Notes: generated from the sequence alone by a model not told the origin. Shown: positions 51,595 to 60,636, counted from the stretch's first letter. The stretch is 64,000 nucleotides of DNA from Streptomyces sp. NBC_01210 (GCF_036010325.1 NZ_CP108549.1:1798001-1862000), one strand, 5' to 3'. Program-made: numbers and translations.

Positions 51595-52647
51595 CTACGC
51601 CGAGGCGCGGGCCCGGCGGTACAGCACCGCTCCCGCCAGCAGCATGCCCGCGCCGGCCGGGGCCAGCGTGTCGAGCGAGTCGGCACCGGTGTGCGCGAGC
51701 TGGTCGGCGCCCTTGGGCGAGGTGACGGTCTGCGTGCCGGGGGTGTTCGGCTTGCTCGGGGTGACGGGCACTACCGGCGTGGTGGACTTGCCCGGCTGAC
51801 TCGGGGTGTTCGGCTTGCTCGGGGTGTTCGGGAGACCCGGGGTGGTCGGGGTGTTCGGCAGACCCGGGGTGGTCGGGGTGTTCGGCAGACCCGGGGTGGT
51901 CGGGGTGTTCGGCAGACCCGGGGTGGTCGGGGTGTTCGGCAGACCCGGGGTGGTCGGGGTGTTCGGCAGACCCGGGGTGGTCGGGGTGTTCGGCAGACCC
52001 GGGGTGGTCGGGGTGTTCGGCAGACCCGGAATGCTCGGCTTGCCCGGGGTGCTCGGGCTCTCCGGCTTGCTCGGAGTGCTCGGCTTGCTCGGAGTGCTCG
52101 GGCTCTCCGGCTTACTCGGCTTGCTCGGCTGAGTGTGGTCGCACGGCTGACTCGGCTTGCTGGGCTTGCTCGGGGTGCTGGGCTTGCTCGGGGTGCTCGG
52201 CTTGCTCGGAGTGCTCGGCTTCGCGGGCGGGGTGGAGACGCTCGAGCCGTTGTCGCACTCGTTGCCCGTGGCGGTGTTGCCGAGGCCACCGATCGTGACG
52301 GCGTTCCCGCAGGCGTTCACGGGGACGTCGATCGGCACCTGGACGTGGTTGCCCGAGATAACGCCGGGATTGTCCTTGGGGTCCTCGCCTGCGTGGGACC
52401 CGCCGGACTTATTGCTGCACTCATTGCCGCTGGCGGGGTTGAGCAGCGCGAGCACATTCACGGTGTTCCCGCACACGTTGACGGGAACATGCACCGGAAC
52501 CTGGACCGTGTTTCCGGACAGTACGCCCGGCGAATTCGCCGTGCCTCCGTTCGCACCGGCGTCCGCGTTCGCATAGCCACCGCCGAGCGCGAGTACGCCG
52601 CCCGCCGCTGCCATGGTGATCAGGCCCTTGCGCGTGATCTGTCGCAT
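51595..52647 (-). CDS. long chaplin, sortase-anchored, with two chaplin domains
   Basis: Chaplins are hydrophobic surface proteins that form the amyloid rodlet layer of aerial hyphae and spores. This 350-residue precursor has a signal peptide ([17 protein letters not shown]) and two chaplin domains ([27 protein letters not shown]... and [27 protein letters not shown]...), each with two cysteines. A long Ser/Thr/Pro/Lys wall-spanning stalk follows. The C-terminal sortase signal is LAHTG, followed by a hydrophobic helix and RRARASA. LAxTG fits the class E sortases of Streptomyces. The stalk includes eight 9-residue repeats (PGLPNTPTT). An AGGA ribosome site precedes the ATG. The arrangement with a short chaplin next door resembles chpC-chpH of S. 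coelicolor. Confidence 0.95.
   Translation of the reverse strand: MRQITRKGLITMAAAGGVLALGGGYANADAGANGGTANSPGVLSGNTVQVPVHVPVNVCGNTVNVLALLNPASGNECSNKSGGSHAGEDPKDNPGVISGNHVQVPIDVPVNACGNAVTIGGLGNTATGNECDNGSSVSTPPAKPSTPSKPSTPSKPSTPSKPSKPSQPCDHTQPSKPSKPESPSTPSKPSTPSKPESPSTPGKPSIPGLPNTPTTPGLPNTPTTPGLPNTPTTPGLPNTPTTPGLPNTPTTPGLPNTPTTPGLPNTPTTPGLPNTPSKPNTPSQPGKSTTPVVPVTPSKPNTPGTQTVTSPKGADQLAHTGADSLDTLAPAGAGMLLAGAVLYRRARASA
51821..52036 (-). repeat. 27-bp tandem repeat tract in the chaplin stalk
   Basis: Eight consecutive 27-bp units (216 bp) encode the nonapeptide PGLPNTPTT. Units 2-7 (51848-52009) are identical; the first and last differ by one to a few bases. Identity at the DNA level, not only in the protein, points to recent unit duplication. 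Shorter Ser-Lys-Pro repeats continue to about 52220. Confidence 0.95.
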
Positions 52648-52716
52648 AGGTTGAATCCTGCCTTCTTGCTTCAGGAATACCCGCGGGCGTCGGTACCCGG
52701 GGGTGGAATGCTCGGA

Positions 52717-52751
52717 CGGCCCCGGAGTGCGTGGCGCGCACTCCGGGGCCG
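52717..52751. terminator. terminator after the short chaplin gene
   Basis: A perfect 15-bp stem (CGGCCCCGGAGTGCG) with a 5-nt loop lies 41 bp beyond the short chaplin stop codon, upstream of the long chaplin gene. Confidence 0.85.
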
Positions 52752-52792
52752 CTCGAGTTCAAACCCAGACCCATACGGGTCGAGTCACAACG

Positions 52793-53026
52793 TCACTCGT
52801 TGACGCAGGTGTTGCCGAAGGTAGGGTTCAACAGCCCGACCACGGAGACCGTGTTGCCGCATGCGTTCACCGGCACGTGGATGGGCGCCTGGATGACGTT
52901 GCCGGAGACCACCCCGGGGGAGTTGACAGCAGCACCCTGGGCACCCGAAGAGGCCATGGCGACACCCGCACCAGCGAGCACCAGACCACCGGTGGCAGCC
53001 GCAGCAGCGACGACCTTCTTGATCAT
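52793..53026 (-). CDS. short chaplin
   Basis: This 77-residue secreted chaplin has a signal peptide (VVAAAAATGGLVLAGAGVAMA) and one chaplin domain ([42 protein letters not shown]) with the paired cysteines of the family. It lacks a sortase signal, so it is released and assembles at the cell surface and air-water interface. It is probably the ChpH type, judging by the neighbouring long chaplin. The ATG follows GGAGGAACA, a strong ribosome site. It has its own terminator and a 167-bp upstream region. Confidence 0.95.
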   Translation of the reverse strand: MIKKVVAAAAATGGLVLAGAGVAMASSGAQGAAVNSPGVVSGNVIQAPIHVPVNACGNTVSVVGLLNPTFGNTCVNE

Positions 53027-53193
53027 TGTTCCTCCTTGTTGGCAATGCGGCCCCAGCCGCGGACCGCATCACCTGTAACGAGGAGGAGGGAACGGGGCTA
53101 CGAGCCGACGGCCCCATTCACTCTTTTTGGTCAAGTGCGCACGCACTGGCGATTATTAGAGTTCCGTTTCAGCAGATCTGACCCCGAAACGGT

Positions 53194-54528
53194 TCAGCAC
53201 TGGTCCAGGAATCGGTCAAGCACCCGTACGCCGAACTTCAGGCCGTCCACCGGAACCCGCTCGTCCACCCCGTGGAACATGCCCGCGAAGTCCAGCTCCG
53301 GCGGCAGCTTGAGCGGCGCGAAGCCGAAGCAGCGGATGCCGAGGTCGTCGAAGGACTTGGCGTCGGTTCCGCCGGAGAGCATGTACGGCACGGCCCGGGC
53401 GATCGGGTCCTCGGCCTTGAGCGCGATCTGCATGGCGTCGACGAGATCCCCGTCGAAGCTGGTCTCGAGCGCCTTGTCCCCGTGCACGTCCTCCCGCTTG
53501 ACCCGCGGGCCCAGCAGCCGGTCGAGGTCGGCCAGGAACTCCTCCTCGTACCCCGGCAGAAAGCGCCCGTCGACATGTGCGGTCGCCTGCCCGGGGATCA
53601 CGTTCACCTTGTAGCCGGCGCCGAGCATGGTGGGGGCGGCGGAGTTGCGCAGCGTGGCGCCGATCATCTTGGCGATGCCGCCGAGCTTGGCGAGCGTCGC
53701 CTCCATGTCCTCCGGGTCGAGGGGTGTGCCGAGCGCGTCGGAGAGCTCGTCGAGGAAGGACCGTACGGTCTTGGTCATCCTTACCGGCCACTTGTGCCGA
53801 CCGAGCCGGCCGACCGCCTCGCAGAGCTCGGTGATGGCGTTGTCGTTGTTGGTCATCGACCCGTGCCCGGCGGTGCCTTCCACAGTGAGCCGCATCCAGT
53901 GCATGCCCTTCTGCGCCGTCTCGACGAGGTAGAGCCGCAGATTCTCGTTGACCGTGAAGGAGAAGCCGCCGACCTCGCCGATCGCCTCCGTAACGCCCTC
54001 GAAGAGATCCGGGTGCTTGTCGACCAGATGCCGCGCCCCGTACGTGCCGCCGGCCTCCTCGTCGGCGAGGAAGGCCAGCACGATGTCGCGCGGGGGCTTG
54101 CGGCCGCTGCGCAGCCGGTCCCGTACGACCGCCAGGGTCATGGCGTCCATGTCCTTCATGTCGACCGCGCCCCGGCCCCACACACAGCCGTCCGCGATCT
54201 CGCCGGAGAAGGGGTGGTGCGTCCAGTCGTCGGCGTTGGCCGGTACGACGTCGGTGTGGCCGTGGATGAGCAGCGCGGGCCTCGACGGGTCCTCACCCTC
54301 GATACGGGCCACTGTGGAGGCGCGGCCCTGGTGGGACTCGAAGATCTGCGGCTCGAGCCCGACCTCGGCGAGCTTCTCCGCGACATACTCCGCGGCGGCC
54401 CGCTCCCCCGGACCCGAGTGGTCGCCGTAGTTGCTCGTGTCGATCCGGATCAGCTCACGGCAGAGGTCGACGACCTCGTCCTCACCCGAAAGGGGCTTGG
54501 TCTTGTCGGCCCTGTTCGACTCGCTCAC
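53194..54528 (-). CDS. M20-family zinc metallopeptidase
   Basis: This is a 444-residue M20/M28-fold dipeptidase or deacylase-like enzyme. Metal ligands and catalytic residues are visible in LIHGHTDVVPA (His and catalytic Asp), WGRGAVDMKDM (bridging Asp), FLADEEAGG (catalytic Glu and metal Glu) and the dimerisation region with GTAGHGSM. The C-terminal His is in AGMFHGVDERVP. The substrate is unknown. I chose GTG 54528, which lies 8 nt after GGGAGGA; a GTG at 54543 is part of that ribosome site. It is downstream of tRNA-Leu on the opposite strand. Confidence 0.92.
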   Translation of the reverse strand: MSESNRADKTKPLSGEDEVVDLCRELIRIDTSNYGDHSGPGERAAAEYVAEKLAEVGLEPQIFESHQGRASTVARIEGEDPSRPALLIHGHTDVVPANADDWTHHPFSGEIADGCVWGRGAVDMKDMDAMTLAVVRDRLRSGRKPPRDIVLAFLADEEAGGTYGARHLVDKHPDLFEGVTEAIGEVGGFSFTVNENLRLYLVETAQKGMHWMRLTVEGTAGHGSMTNNDNAITELCEAVGRLGRHKWPVRMTKTVRSFLDELSDALGTPLDPEDMEATLAKLGGIAKMIGATLRNSAAPTMLGAGYKVNVIPGQATAHVDGRFLPGYEEEFLADLDRLLGPRVKREDVHGDKALETSFDGDLVDAMQIALKAEDPIARAVPYMLSGGTDAKSFDDLGIRCFGFAPLKLPPELDFAGMFHGVDERVPVDGLKFGVRVLDRFLDQC

Positions 54529-54713
54529 GCTGATTCCTCCCACTGTCGCTGCTGGTGGTTCCCCCTCATCCTCCCGCGCCCCGCCCCGTACCCCAAGGGC
54601 GACTGTCCGCCGTCATACGGCCGTCACACCGGATCCGGGCGTGATCGAGCACAGTCGAATGTTTGCTATGGTTTTCCACGTCGGAACGGCCCAGCGCCGC
54701 GAGACAGACACCT

Positions 54714-54799
54714 GGTCCGGGTGGCGGAATGGCAGACGCGCTAGCTTGAGGTGCTAGTGCCCTTTATCGGGCGTGGGGGTTCAAGTCCCCCCTCGGACA
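54714..54799 (+). tRNA. tRNA-Leu (anticodon GAG)
   Basis: This is an 86-nt class II tRNA. The acceptor arm pairs GTCCGGG with CTCGGAC, with discriminator A. The anticodon stem CTAGC/GCTAG holds the loop TTGAGGT, giving anticodon GAG for CUC/CUU. A variable arm (GTGCCCTTTATCGGGCGT) and the T-arm GGGGG-TTCAAGT-CCCCC follow. The 3' CCA is not encoded. It ends close to an intrinsic terminator. Confidence 0.97.
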
Positions 54800-54804
54800 C
54801 AATC

Positions 54805-54836
54805 AAGATCCCCACGGATTCCCGTGGGGATCTTTT
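54805..54836 (+). terminator. intrinsic terminator after tRNA-Leu
   Basis: AAGATCCCCACGG pairs with CCGTGGGGATCTT (13 bp), followed by T residues, 5 nt beyond the tRNA. Confidence 0.93.
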
Positions 54837-54979
54837 GTACCCCCGGGTGGCGTGCGTCTTGCGTACGCGCGCGGCCGGGGCGCAGCCGAAGCGGGCGTTG
54901 TGCGGGGTGGATCGGCAGCGGCCTCGGCTCCGGCCCCCGTTCCACCGGCATCCGATACCGGCATCCGATGTAGTGGGCA

Positions 54980-54985
54980 TACAGT
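54980..54985 (+). promoter_or_regulatory. leaderless promoter -10 box of the pseudouridine synthase gene
   Basis: TACAGT is followed by 7 nt and the GTG at 54993, with no ribosome site. Confidence 0.5.
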
Positions 54986-54992
54986 CACGTCG

Positions 54993-55922
54993 GTGAGACG
55001 CAGACACAGAGCCCCGGCCGCGCCGCTCCCCCAGCGCGCCGGGATCGACCCGGTGCGGCTGCGGCTGCCCGCCGATCCGGACGGCGCCTGGGCGACGGTG
55101 CGCGACCATCTCGCCGGGCGGTACGCCGACGCCATCGGCGCCGAAACCGTCGACGCGATGTTCCGCGAGGGCCGCATCGTCGGTACGGACGGTCCTGTCG
55201 CCGCCGACGAGCCCTACACCGCCGGCCGGTATCTCTGGTTCCACCGGGACTTCGCCCCCGAGGAGCCCGTCCCCTTCGAGGTCGGGATCGTCCACCGCGA
55301 CGAGCGTCTCGTGATCGCCGACAAGCCCCACTTCCTCGCCACCACGCCGCGCGGCCGGCACATCACCGAGACGGCGCTCGCCCGGCTGCGCCGCGATCTG
55401 GAACTGCCCGAGCTGCAGCCCGCGCACCGTCTCGACCGGCTGACCGCGGGGCTTGCGCTCTTCGTCGTACGGCCCGGGGACCGGGGCGCGTACCAGACGC
55501 TGTTCCGGGACCGGGAGGTCCGCAAGGAGTACGAGGCGGTGGCACCGTACAACCCGGCGGTGGCGCTGCCCCGCACGGTACGCAGCAGGATCGTGAAGGA
55601 GCGCGGGGTGATGGCCGCGCGCGAGGAGCCGGGCGAGCCGAACAGCGAGAGCCGGATCGAACTGCTCGAGCACCGCGCCGGGCTCGGCCGGTACCGGCTG
55701 CTCCCGGCCACCGGCCGCACGCATCAGCTGCGGGTCCATATGAACAGCCTGGGGCTGCCGCTCCTGAACGACCCGGTCTATCCGGTCGTCCAGGAGGCGG
55801 GGCCCGACGACTACTCCCGTCCCCTTCAACTCCTGGCGAAAGTGCTGGAGTTCACCGACCCGGTGACGGGAGAGCCGTACCGCTTCGAGAGCAGGCAACG
55901 ACTGACTCAGTGGCCCCTCTGA
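54993..55922 (+). CDS. RluA-family pseudouridine synthase
   Basis: This 309-residue protein is predicted to isomerise uridine to pseudouridine in rRNA or tRNA. The catalytic region is PAHRLDRLTAGLALFVV, with the family Asp in HRLD; the uracil-site motif is KEYEAVAP and the C-terminal motif is RLLPATGRTHQLRVHMNSLG. The exact RNA target is unknown. The GTG at 54993 sits 7 nt after TACAGT. The open frame upstream to 54852 overlaps the region just after tRNA-Leu and has no ribosome site. Its 3' end overlaps the converging hydrolase gene by 16 bp. Confidence 0.88.
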   Translation: MRRRHRAPAAPLPQRAGIDPVRLRLPADPDGAWATVRDHLAGRYADAIGAETVDAMFREGRIVGTDGPVAADEPYTAGRYLWFHRDFAPEEPVPFEVGIVHRDERLVIADKPHFLATTPRGRHITETALARLRRDLELPELQPAHRLDRLTAGLALFVVRPGDRGAYQTLFRDREVRKEYEAVAPYNPAVALPRTVRSRIVKERGVMAAREEPGEPNSESRIELLEHRAGLGRYRLLPATGRTHQLRVHMNSLGLPLLNDPVYPVVQEAGPDDYSRPLQLLAKVLEFTDPVTGEPYRFESRQRLTQWPL

Positions 55923-56545
55923 ATCCACTCCACGAGCTGAGGTGACTCGTCTCCGACAGTGGTCGCTTCGCCATGGCCGGTGCGCACAACGGTCTGCGGC
56001 GGCAGTGTGAACAGCCGGTCCCGGATCGAGTCGATGATCGTCGGGAAATGCGAGAAGGACCGGCCGGTGGCGCCGGGGCCGCCCTGGAAGAGCGTGTCGC
56101 CGGTGAAGACCGTGGACAGCTCGGGCGCGTAGAGGCATACGGCACCGGGAGCATGGCCGGGTGTGTGCAATACGCGCAGCCGCGTCCCGGCCACTTCCAG
56201 CACCTGGCCGTCGACGAGTTCGCCGTCGGGGGCGCGGTCCGGGTGCGTCTGCTTCCACAGCGGCAGGTCGTCGGCGTGGAGCAGGATCGGCGCGCCGGTG
56301 GCGGCGGCGAGGGCGGGAGCGGCGTCGATGTGGTCGTTGTGCGCGTGGGTGCAGACGATGGCGCGCAGCGTACGGCCGCCGAGCGTATCGAGGATGGCCG
56401 CGGCGTCATGGGCGGCGTCGATGACGATCGCCTCCTGGTCGTCGCCGACAATCCAGACGTTGTTGTCGACGTCCCAGGTGCCGCCGTCGAGCGAGAAGGT
56501 GCCGGAGGTGACCAGATGGTCGATCCTGCAGTTCCGGGGGTTCAT
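55907..56545 (-). CDS. metallo-beta-lactamase-fold hydrolase
   Basis: This is a 212-residue zinc hydrolase with the motif THAHNDHID (HxHxDH), a downstream ligand His in HTPGHAPGAV, and the bridging Asp in VFTGDTLFQGG. The Gly-His motif RTGHGEATTVGDE is of the glyoxalase II type. Its ATG shares one base with the stop of the mycothiol-dependent formaldehyde dehydrogenase gene, so it is probably the partner hydrolase that opens the S-formylmycothiol product or another mycothiol thioester. That role is inferred from the operon and the glyoxalase II resemblance. Confidence 0.9.
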   Translation of the reverse strand: MNPRNCRIDHLVTSGTFSLDGGTWDVDNNVWIVGDDQEAIVIDAAHDAAAILDTLGGRTLRAIVCTHAHNDHIDAAPALAAATGAPILLHADDLPLWKQTHPDRAPDGELVDGQVLEVAGTRLRVLHTPGHAPGAVCLYAPELSTVFTGDTLFQGGPGATGRSFSHFPTIIDSIRDRLFTLPPQTVVRTGHGEATTVGDESPQLVEWIQRGH

Positions 56546-57630
56546 CAGAACTGCACCACCGAACGCAGTACGTCACCCTCGTGCATCCGGGCGAAGGCCT
56601 TCTCGATGTCGCCGAGTCCGATGGTCTCGGTCACGAACGCGCCGAGGTCGATACGGCCCTGCTGATGGAGGTCGATGAGCATCGGGAAGTCACGGGACGG
56701 CAGACAGTCGCCGTACCAGGAGGACTTGAGCGCGCCGCCGCGGCCGAAGACGTCGAGGAGCGGCAGCTCCAGTTTCATCTCGGGCGTCGGCACGCCGACG
56801 AGAACGACCGTGCCGGCCAGGTCACGGGCGTAGAAGGCCTGTTCGTACGTCTCCGGTCGGCCGACCGCCTCGATGACGACGTCGGCGCCGAAGCCTCCGG
56901 TGAGCTCGCGGATCGCCTCGACGGCGTCGCCGGAACGGGAGTTGACGGTGTGGGTTGCGCCCATCTTCTTCGCCGTCTCGAGCTTGCGGTCGTCGATGTC
57001 GACGGCGATGATGCGGGCCGCGCCCGCCAGGCGTGCCCCGACGACGGCCGCGTCGCCCACGCCGCCGCAGCCGATGACCGCGACGGAGTCACCGCGGCCG
57101 ACCTGGCCGGTGTTGATGGCGGCACCGATGCCGGCCATCACCCCGCAGCCCAGCAGACCCGCGACAGCCGGCGAGACCGCCGGGTCGACCTTCGTGCACT
57201 GGCCGGCGGCGACCAGGGTCTTCTCGGCGAAGGCGCCGATGCCGAGCGCCGGGGAGAGCTCGGTGCCATCGGTCAGCGTCATCTTCTGCTCGGCGTTGTG
57301 CGTGGCGAAGCAGTACCAGGGGCGGCCGCGCAGACAGGCGCGACAATGTCCGCACACGGCACGCCAGTTGAGGACGACGAAGTCGCCGGGAGCGACGTCC
57401 GTGACGCCCGCGCCGACCGACTCCACCACTCCCGCGGCCTCATGCCCGAGCAGGAAGGGGAAGTCGTCGTTGATCGCGCCCTGCTTGTAGTGCAGATCGG
57501 TGTGGCAGACGCCGCACGCCTGCACCTTCACCACGGCCTCTCCGGGTCCGGGGTCGGGGACGATGATCGTCTCGACCCGTACCGGCTCGTTCTTCCCTGG
57601 CGCGACCACGCCCTGCACCTGCTGCGACAT
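56545..57630 (-). CDS. mscR: S-(hydroxymethyl)mycothiol dehydrogenase
   Basis: This zinc alcohol dehydrogenase oxidises the formaldehyde-mycothiol adduct (and probably S-nitrosomycothiol) with NAD. The 361-residue protein has the catalytic zinc ligands in [14 protein letters not shown] and [10 protein letters not shown], a structural zinc cluster in [16 protein letters not shown] and the NAD site [21 protein letters not shown]. The N-terminus [16 protein letters not shown] matches the mycothiol-dependent class. The ATG follows GAAGGGCAGG. It is cotranscribed with the hydrolase gene (1-nt overlap TGATG). Mycothiol itself depends on mshC in this window. The IS30 element lies about 120 bp upstream of its start. 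Confidence 0.92.
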   Translation of the reverse strand: MSQQVQGVVAPGKNEPVRVETIIVPDPGPGEAVVKVQACGVCHTDLHYKQGAINDDFPFLLGHEAAGVVESVGAGVTDVAPGDFVVLNWRAVCGHCRACLRGRPWYCFATHNAEQKMTLTDGTELSPALGIGAFAEKTLVAAGQCTKVDPAVSPAVAGLLGCGVMAGIGAAINTGQVGRGDSVAVIGCGGVGDAAVVGARLAGAARIIAVDIDDRKLETAKKMGATHTVNSRSGDAVEAIRELTGGFGADVVIEAVGRPETYEQAFYARDLAGTVVLVGVPTPEMKLELPLLDVFGRGGALKSSWYGDCLPSRDFPMLIDLHQQGRIDLGAFVTETIGLGDIEKAFARMHEGDVLRSVVQF

Positions 57631-57719
57631 AGAGAACCTGCCCTTCTTCGCACGTGAAGTCGACCACCACTATGGACTGTCACGGCGCGGGCCACGGTCC
57701 GCACCACGGCTGACGGTAC

Positions 57720-57732
57720 GAGAACGGCCCCC
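57720..57732. terminator. left arm of a terminator split by the IS element
   Basis: GAGAACGGCCCCC here is exactly complementary to GGGGGCCGTTCTC at 59081-59093 on the other side of the insertion. Without the element the two arms would form the hairpin that ends the amino-acid permease transcript. Confidence 0.75.
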
Positions 57733-57751
57733 ACGATCCTTCAGTTCTAGC

Positions 57752-59060
57752 GGTCGTTGCAACACCCCAGTTCAAGGGGTGCGATGGACTTCGAGATTCG
57801 CAAGAACAGGAAGTCGCAGGGGCGCAAGCCGTTGCTCCGTGAGCGGGCCGCATACTTCCAGCTCATGGAGCAGGGCTACAGCACCCGGGAAGCGGCCCGG
57901 ATCGTCGGCATCGACCGCCGTACGGGCAAGAAGTGGCGTAACGGTCACCAAAGGGGCCGCAAGGCGGTCCCTCCGATCTACCAGGAACCCGGGCAGACGC
58001 CCGGGCCGCCGGGGCCGGAGGGACCGCCTCCTGCTCCGTCGCGGTATCTCCAGGAGCACGACCGCATTCACATCGCCGACCGGCTGCGTGAGAAGGCGTC
58101 CGTCCGGCAGATCGCCGCCGAGCTGGGCCGCAGCCCGTCCACCATCAGCCGCGAGATACGCCGCAACCGGCGGACCATGCCCAAAGGGGGCTGGTACTAC
58201 CGGCCGCACACCGCCCAGGCCCGGGCCGACGCCCGCCGGCCCCGCCCCAAGACCGGCAAGATCGGCCAGAACCCCGAACTGCGGGACTTCATCCAGGACC
58301 ACCTCACGATGCGGTGGAGCCCTGAGCAGATCTGCCAGGCTCTGCGGGCACGCTTCCCTGACCGGCCGGAGATGCACGTGACCCACGAGACCGTCTACCA
58401 GGCCCTCTACGTCCAGGGCCGCGGCGAACTCCGCCGGGAACTGGCCCGCTCCCTGCGCACCGGCCGGGCCCGCCGGCGCCCGCAGCGCCAGGCCCACAAG
58501 CGCATCTCCCGCGCCATCAAGGACATGGTCCTGATCAGCGAACGCCCCGCCGAAGCCGCCGACCGGGCCGTCCCCGGCCACTGGGAGGGCGACCTCATCA
58601 TCGGCAAGGACGGACGCTCGGCCATCGGCACCCTGGTCGAACGGTCCACCCGCTACGTGATGCTCGTGCACCTGCCGACCGGCCACAGCGCCATCGCCAC
58701 CCGCAACGCGCTCGCCACTACCGTCCAGACCCTCCCGCCGCATCTGTGGCGGTCCCTGACCTGGGACCAGGGCTCAGAGATGGCAGCCCACCGCGCCTTC
58801 ACCGTCGCCACCGACATCCCGGTCTACTTCTGCGACCCAGCCAGCCCCTGGCAGCGCGGGTCGAACGAGAACACGAACGGCCTGCTGCGGCAGTACTTCC
58901 CCAAGGGCACCGACCTGAGCGCCCATACCCCCGACCACCTGGAAACGGTGGCCGCCGAACTCAACAGCCGCCCACGCAAAACGCTCGGCTGGGAAACCCC
59001 AGCCGAGCGCCTCGCTAAGCTACTGGACCTAGCCAGCTGACCAGCAGTGTTGCAACGACC
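57752..59060 (+). mobile_element. complete IS30-family insertion sequence
   Basis: The 1309-bp element is bounded by 14-bp perfect inverted repeats GGTCGTTGCAACAC (57752-57765) and GTGTTGCAACGACC (59047-59060). It has one transposase gene that fills almost all of it. I see no clear target duplication (flanks AGC and CCT), so the outer ends may be a few bases off. It sits inside the loop of a terminator hairpin. Confidence 0.92.
57784..59040 (+). CDS. IS30-family transposase
   Basis: This is a DDE transposase of 418 residues and appears intact. It has an N-terminal helix-turn-helix (LMEQGYSTREAARIVGIDRRTGKKWRNG), a second one typical of IS30 (SVRQIAAELGRSPSTISREIRRN), and the integrase core. 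The catalytic acids lie in GHWEGDLIIGKDGRSAIGTLVERSTR (first Asp), SLTWDQGSEM (second Asp) and QRGSNENTNGLLRQYFPKGTDL (Glu). The ATG at 57784 follows AAGGGGTG; a TTG inside the terminal repeat is an unlikely start. There is no frameshift or internal stop, so the element may still be mobile. Confidence 0.95.
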   Translation: MDFEIRKNRKSQGRKPLLRERAAYFQLMEQGYSTREAARIVGIDRRTGKKWRNGHQRGRKAVPPIYQEPGQTPGPPGPEGPPPAPSRYLQEHDRIHIADRLREKASVRQIAAELGRSPSTISREIRRNRRTMPKGGWYYRPHTAQARADARRPRPKTGKIGQNPELRDFIQDHLTMRWSPEQICQALRARFPDRPEMHVTHETVYQALYVQGRGELRRELARSLRTGRARRRPQRQAHKRISRAIKDMVLISERPAEAADRAVPGHWEGDLIIGKDGRSAIGTLVERSTRYVMLVHLPTGHSAIATRNALATTVQTLPPHLWRSLTWDQGSEMAAHRAFTVATDIPVYFCDPASPWQRGSNENTNGLLRQYFPKGTDLSAHTPDHLETVAAELNSRPRKTLGWETPAERLAKLLDLAS

Positions 59061-59080
59061 CCTCGAATTCGCCGGCGCGC

Positions 59081-59093
59081 GGGGGCCGTTCTC
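59081..59093. terminator. right arm of the split terminator
   Basis: GGGGGCCGTTCTC lies 15 nt past the permease stop codon; its partner arm is at 57720-57732, now 1.35 kb away because of the IS insertion. Confidence 0.75.
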
Positions 59094-59107
59094 CTGGAAT
59101 GATTCGG

Positions 59108-60568
59108 TCAGGCGTCCTGGCGCTCCTGCGCGATGGCGCTCACCCGGCCGCGGACCAGGTACCAGCCACCGACCAGCGCCGCCGCGATCAGCGGCAGGAA
59201 CATCACGGTCGTACGGCCCACACCGCCGCCCCACCACATCAGGAAGGCCACGGTGGCGAGGAAGAACAGCGTGACGATCTGGGTGTACGGGGCCCAGGGC
59301 AGCCGGTAGGCGGGGCGGGTGACCCGGCCGTCCTGCGCGCGGTGCCAGAACAGCAGCGAACAGAGCATGATCATGCCCCAGGTGCCGAGAATGCCGATCG
59401 ACGCCAGGTTCAGGACGATCTCGAAGGCCTGGCCGGGCACGACATAGTTGAGCGCAACGCCCAGCACACCGAAGCCTGCGGTCAGCAGGATGCCGCCGTA
59501 GGGCACCTGGCCCTTGTTCATCCGGCCGGTGAACTTGGGTGCGGAACCCGACAGCGCCATGGAGCGCAGGATGCGGCCGGTGGAGTACAGGCCGGAGTTC
59601 AGGCTGGAGAGCGCCGCGGTCAGTACCACGAGGTTCATCACGCCGGCCGCACCCGGGACGCCGAGCTTGTCCATGACGGTGACGAAGGGGCTCTGGTCGC
59701 CGGAGTACGCCGTGTACGGGAGGAGCAGCGCGAGCAGCACCACCGAGCCGACGTAGAACAGACCGACACGCCACATGATCGAGTTGATCGCCTTGGGCAT
59801 GATCTTCTCGGGGCTCTCGGTCTCACCCGCGGCGACGCCGCACAGCTCGACGGAGGCGTACGCGAAGACGACGCCCTGGATCACCAGCAGCATCGGCAGC
59901 ATGCCCGTCGGGAAGATGCCGCCGTTGTCGGTGATGGTGGAGAAGCCGGGGGTGTGGCCGTCGACCGGGTGCTGGGTGACCACCAGGAAGATGCCGACAA
60001 TCATGAAGGCGACCAGCGCGGCGACCTTGATGATCGCGAACCAGAACTCCATCTCACCGAAGTACTTCACCGAGATGAGGTTCGCGGTGAGGACGACGGC
60101 GAGTGCGATCAGCGCGAGGACCCACTGCGGGATATCGCTGAACATGGCCCAGAAGTGGGCGTAGGTGGCGGCCGCGGTGATGTCGGCGATCGCGGTGGTC
60201 GACCAGTTGAGGAAGTAGAGCCAGCCGGCCGCGAAGGCGCCCTTCTCGCCCATGAACTCACGGGCGTACGAGACGAAGGCACCGGATGAGGGGCGGTAGA
60301 GGACCAGCTCGCCGAGCGCACGGACGACGAAGAAGGCGAAGACACCACAGACCGCGTAGGCGATGGCCAGCGAAGGACCCGCGCCGGCCATTCGGCCGCC
60401 CGCGCCGAGGAACAGGCCGGTGCCTATCGCTCCGCCGATGGCGATCATGTTGATGTGGCGGGACTTGAGGTCCTTGCTGTAGCCGGCGTCGCCGGCGTCG
60501 ACGTGGGGGGAGCTCTTCGCCGGTGCCCCGGCGGCGAGCGTTTCGGCCGCAGTGGTGCGGTCACTCAT
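59108..60568 (-). CDS. amino-acid permease (APC family, AnsP/GabP type)
   Basis: This is a proton-coupled amino-acid importer of 486 residues with about 12 membrane helices. The first helix has the substrate motif MIAIGGAIGTGLFLGAGGRMAGAGPS. The LISVKYFGEMEFWFAIIKVAAL and FAYASVELCGVAAGETESPEKIMPKAINSIMWR segments are typical of the amino acid transporter (AAT) subfamily; asparagine, GABA or aromatic amino acids are candidates. The ATG is preceded by GAAGGCGAACTTCTCC. Its downstream terminator is split by the IS30 element, so its transcript may now read into the insertion. An inverted repeat 70 bp upstream may be an operator. Confidence 0.92.
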   Translation of the reverse strand: MSDRTTAAETLAAGAPAKSSPHVDAGDAGYSKDLKSRHINMIAIGGAIGTGLFLGAGGRMAGAGPSLAIAYAVCGVFAFFVVRALGELVLYRPSSGAFVSYAREFMGEKGAFAAGWLYFLNWSTTAIADITAAATYAHFWAMFSDIPQWVLALIALAVVLTANLISVKYFGEMEFWFAIIKVAALVAFMIVGIFLVVTQHPVDGHTPGFSTITDNGGIFPTGMLPMLLVIQGVVFAYASVELCGVAAGETESPEKIMPKAINSIMWRVGLFYVGSVVLLALLLPYTAYSGDQSPFVTVMDKLGVPGAAGVMNLVVLTAALSSLNSGLYSTGRILRSMALSGSAPKFTGRMNKGQVPYGGILLTAGFGVLGVALNYVVPGQAFEIVLNLASIGILGTWGMIMLCSLLFWHRAQDGRVTRPAYRLPWAPYTQIVTLFFLATVAFLMWWGGGVGRTTVMFLPLIAAALVGGWYLVRGRVSAIAQERQDA

Positions 60569-60636
60569 GGAGAAGTTCGCCTTCGTGAGGGGAGGGGTGG
60601 GCGTCCCGGCCGTAACCGGTGGGGGGTGGTCACCCT

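Noticed and set aside
51806..52220. Regular short repeats that could suggest a CRISPR array or a plus-strand repeat protein
   Set aside because: The 27-bp units are directly adjacent without spacers and encode an in-frame nonapeptide of the chaplin on the minus strand.
54731..54996. Short open frames over the tRNA-Leu region
   Set aside because: They cover the tRNA and its terminator and have no coding features.
57752..59060. Composite transposon or genomic island boundary
   Set aside because: Only one IS copy is seen, with no second copy or cargo between copies in the window.
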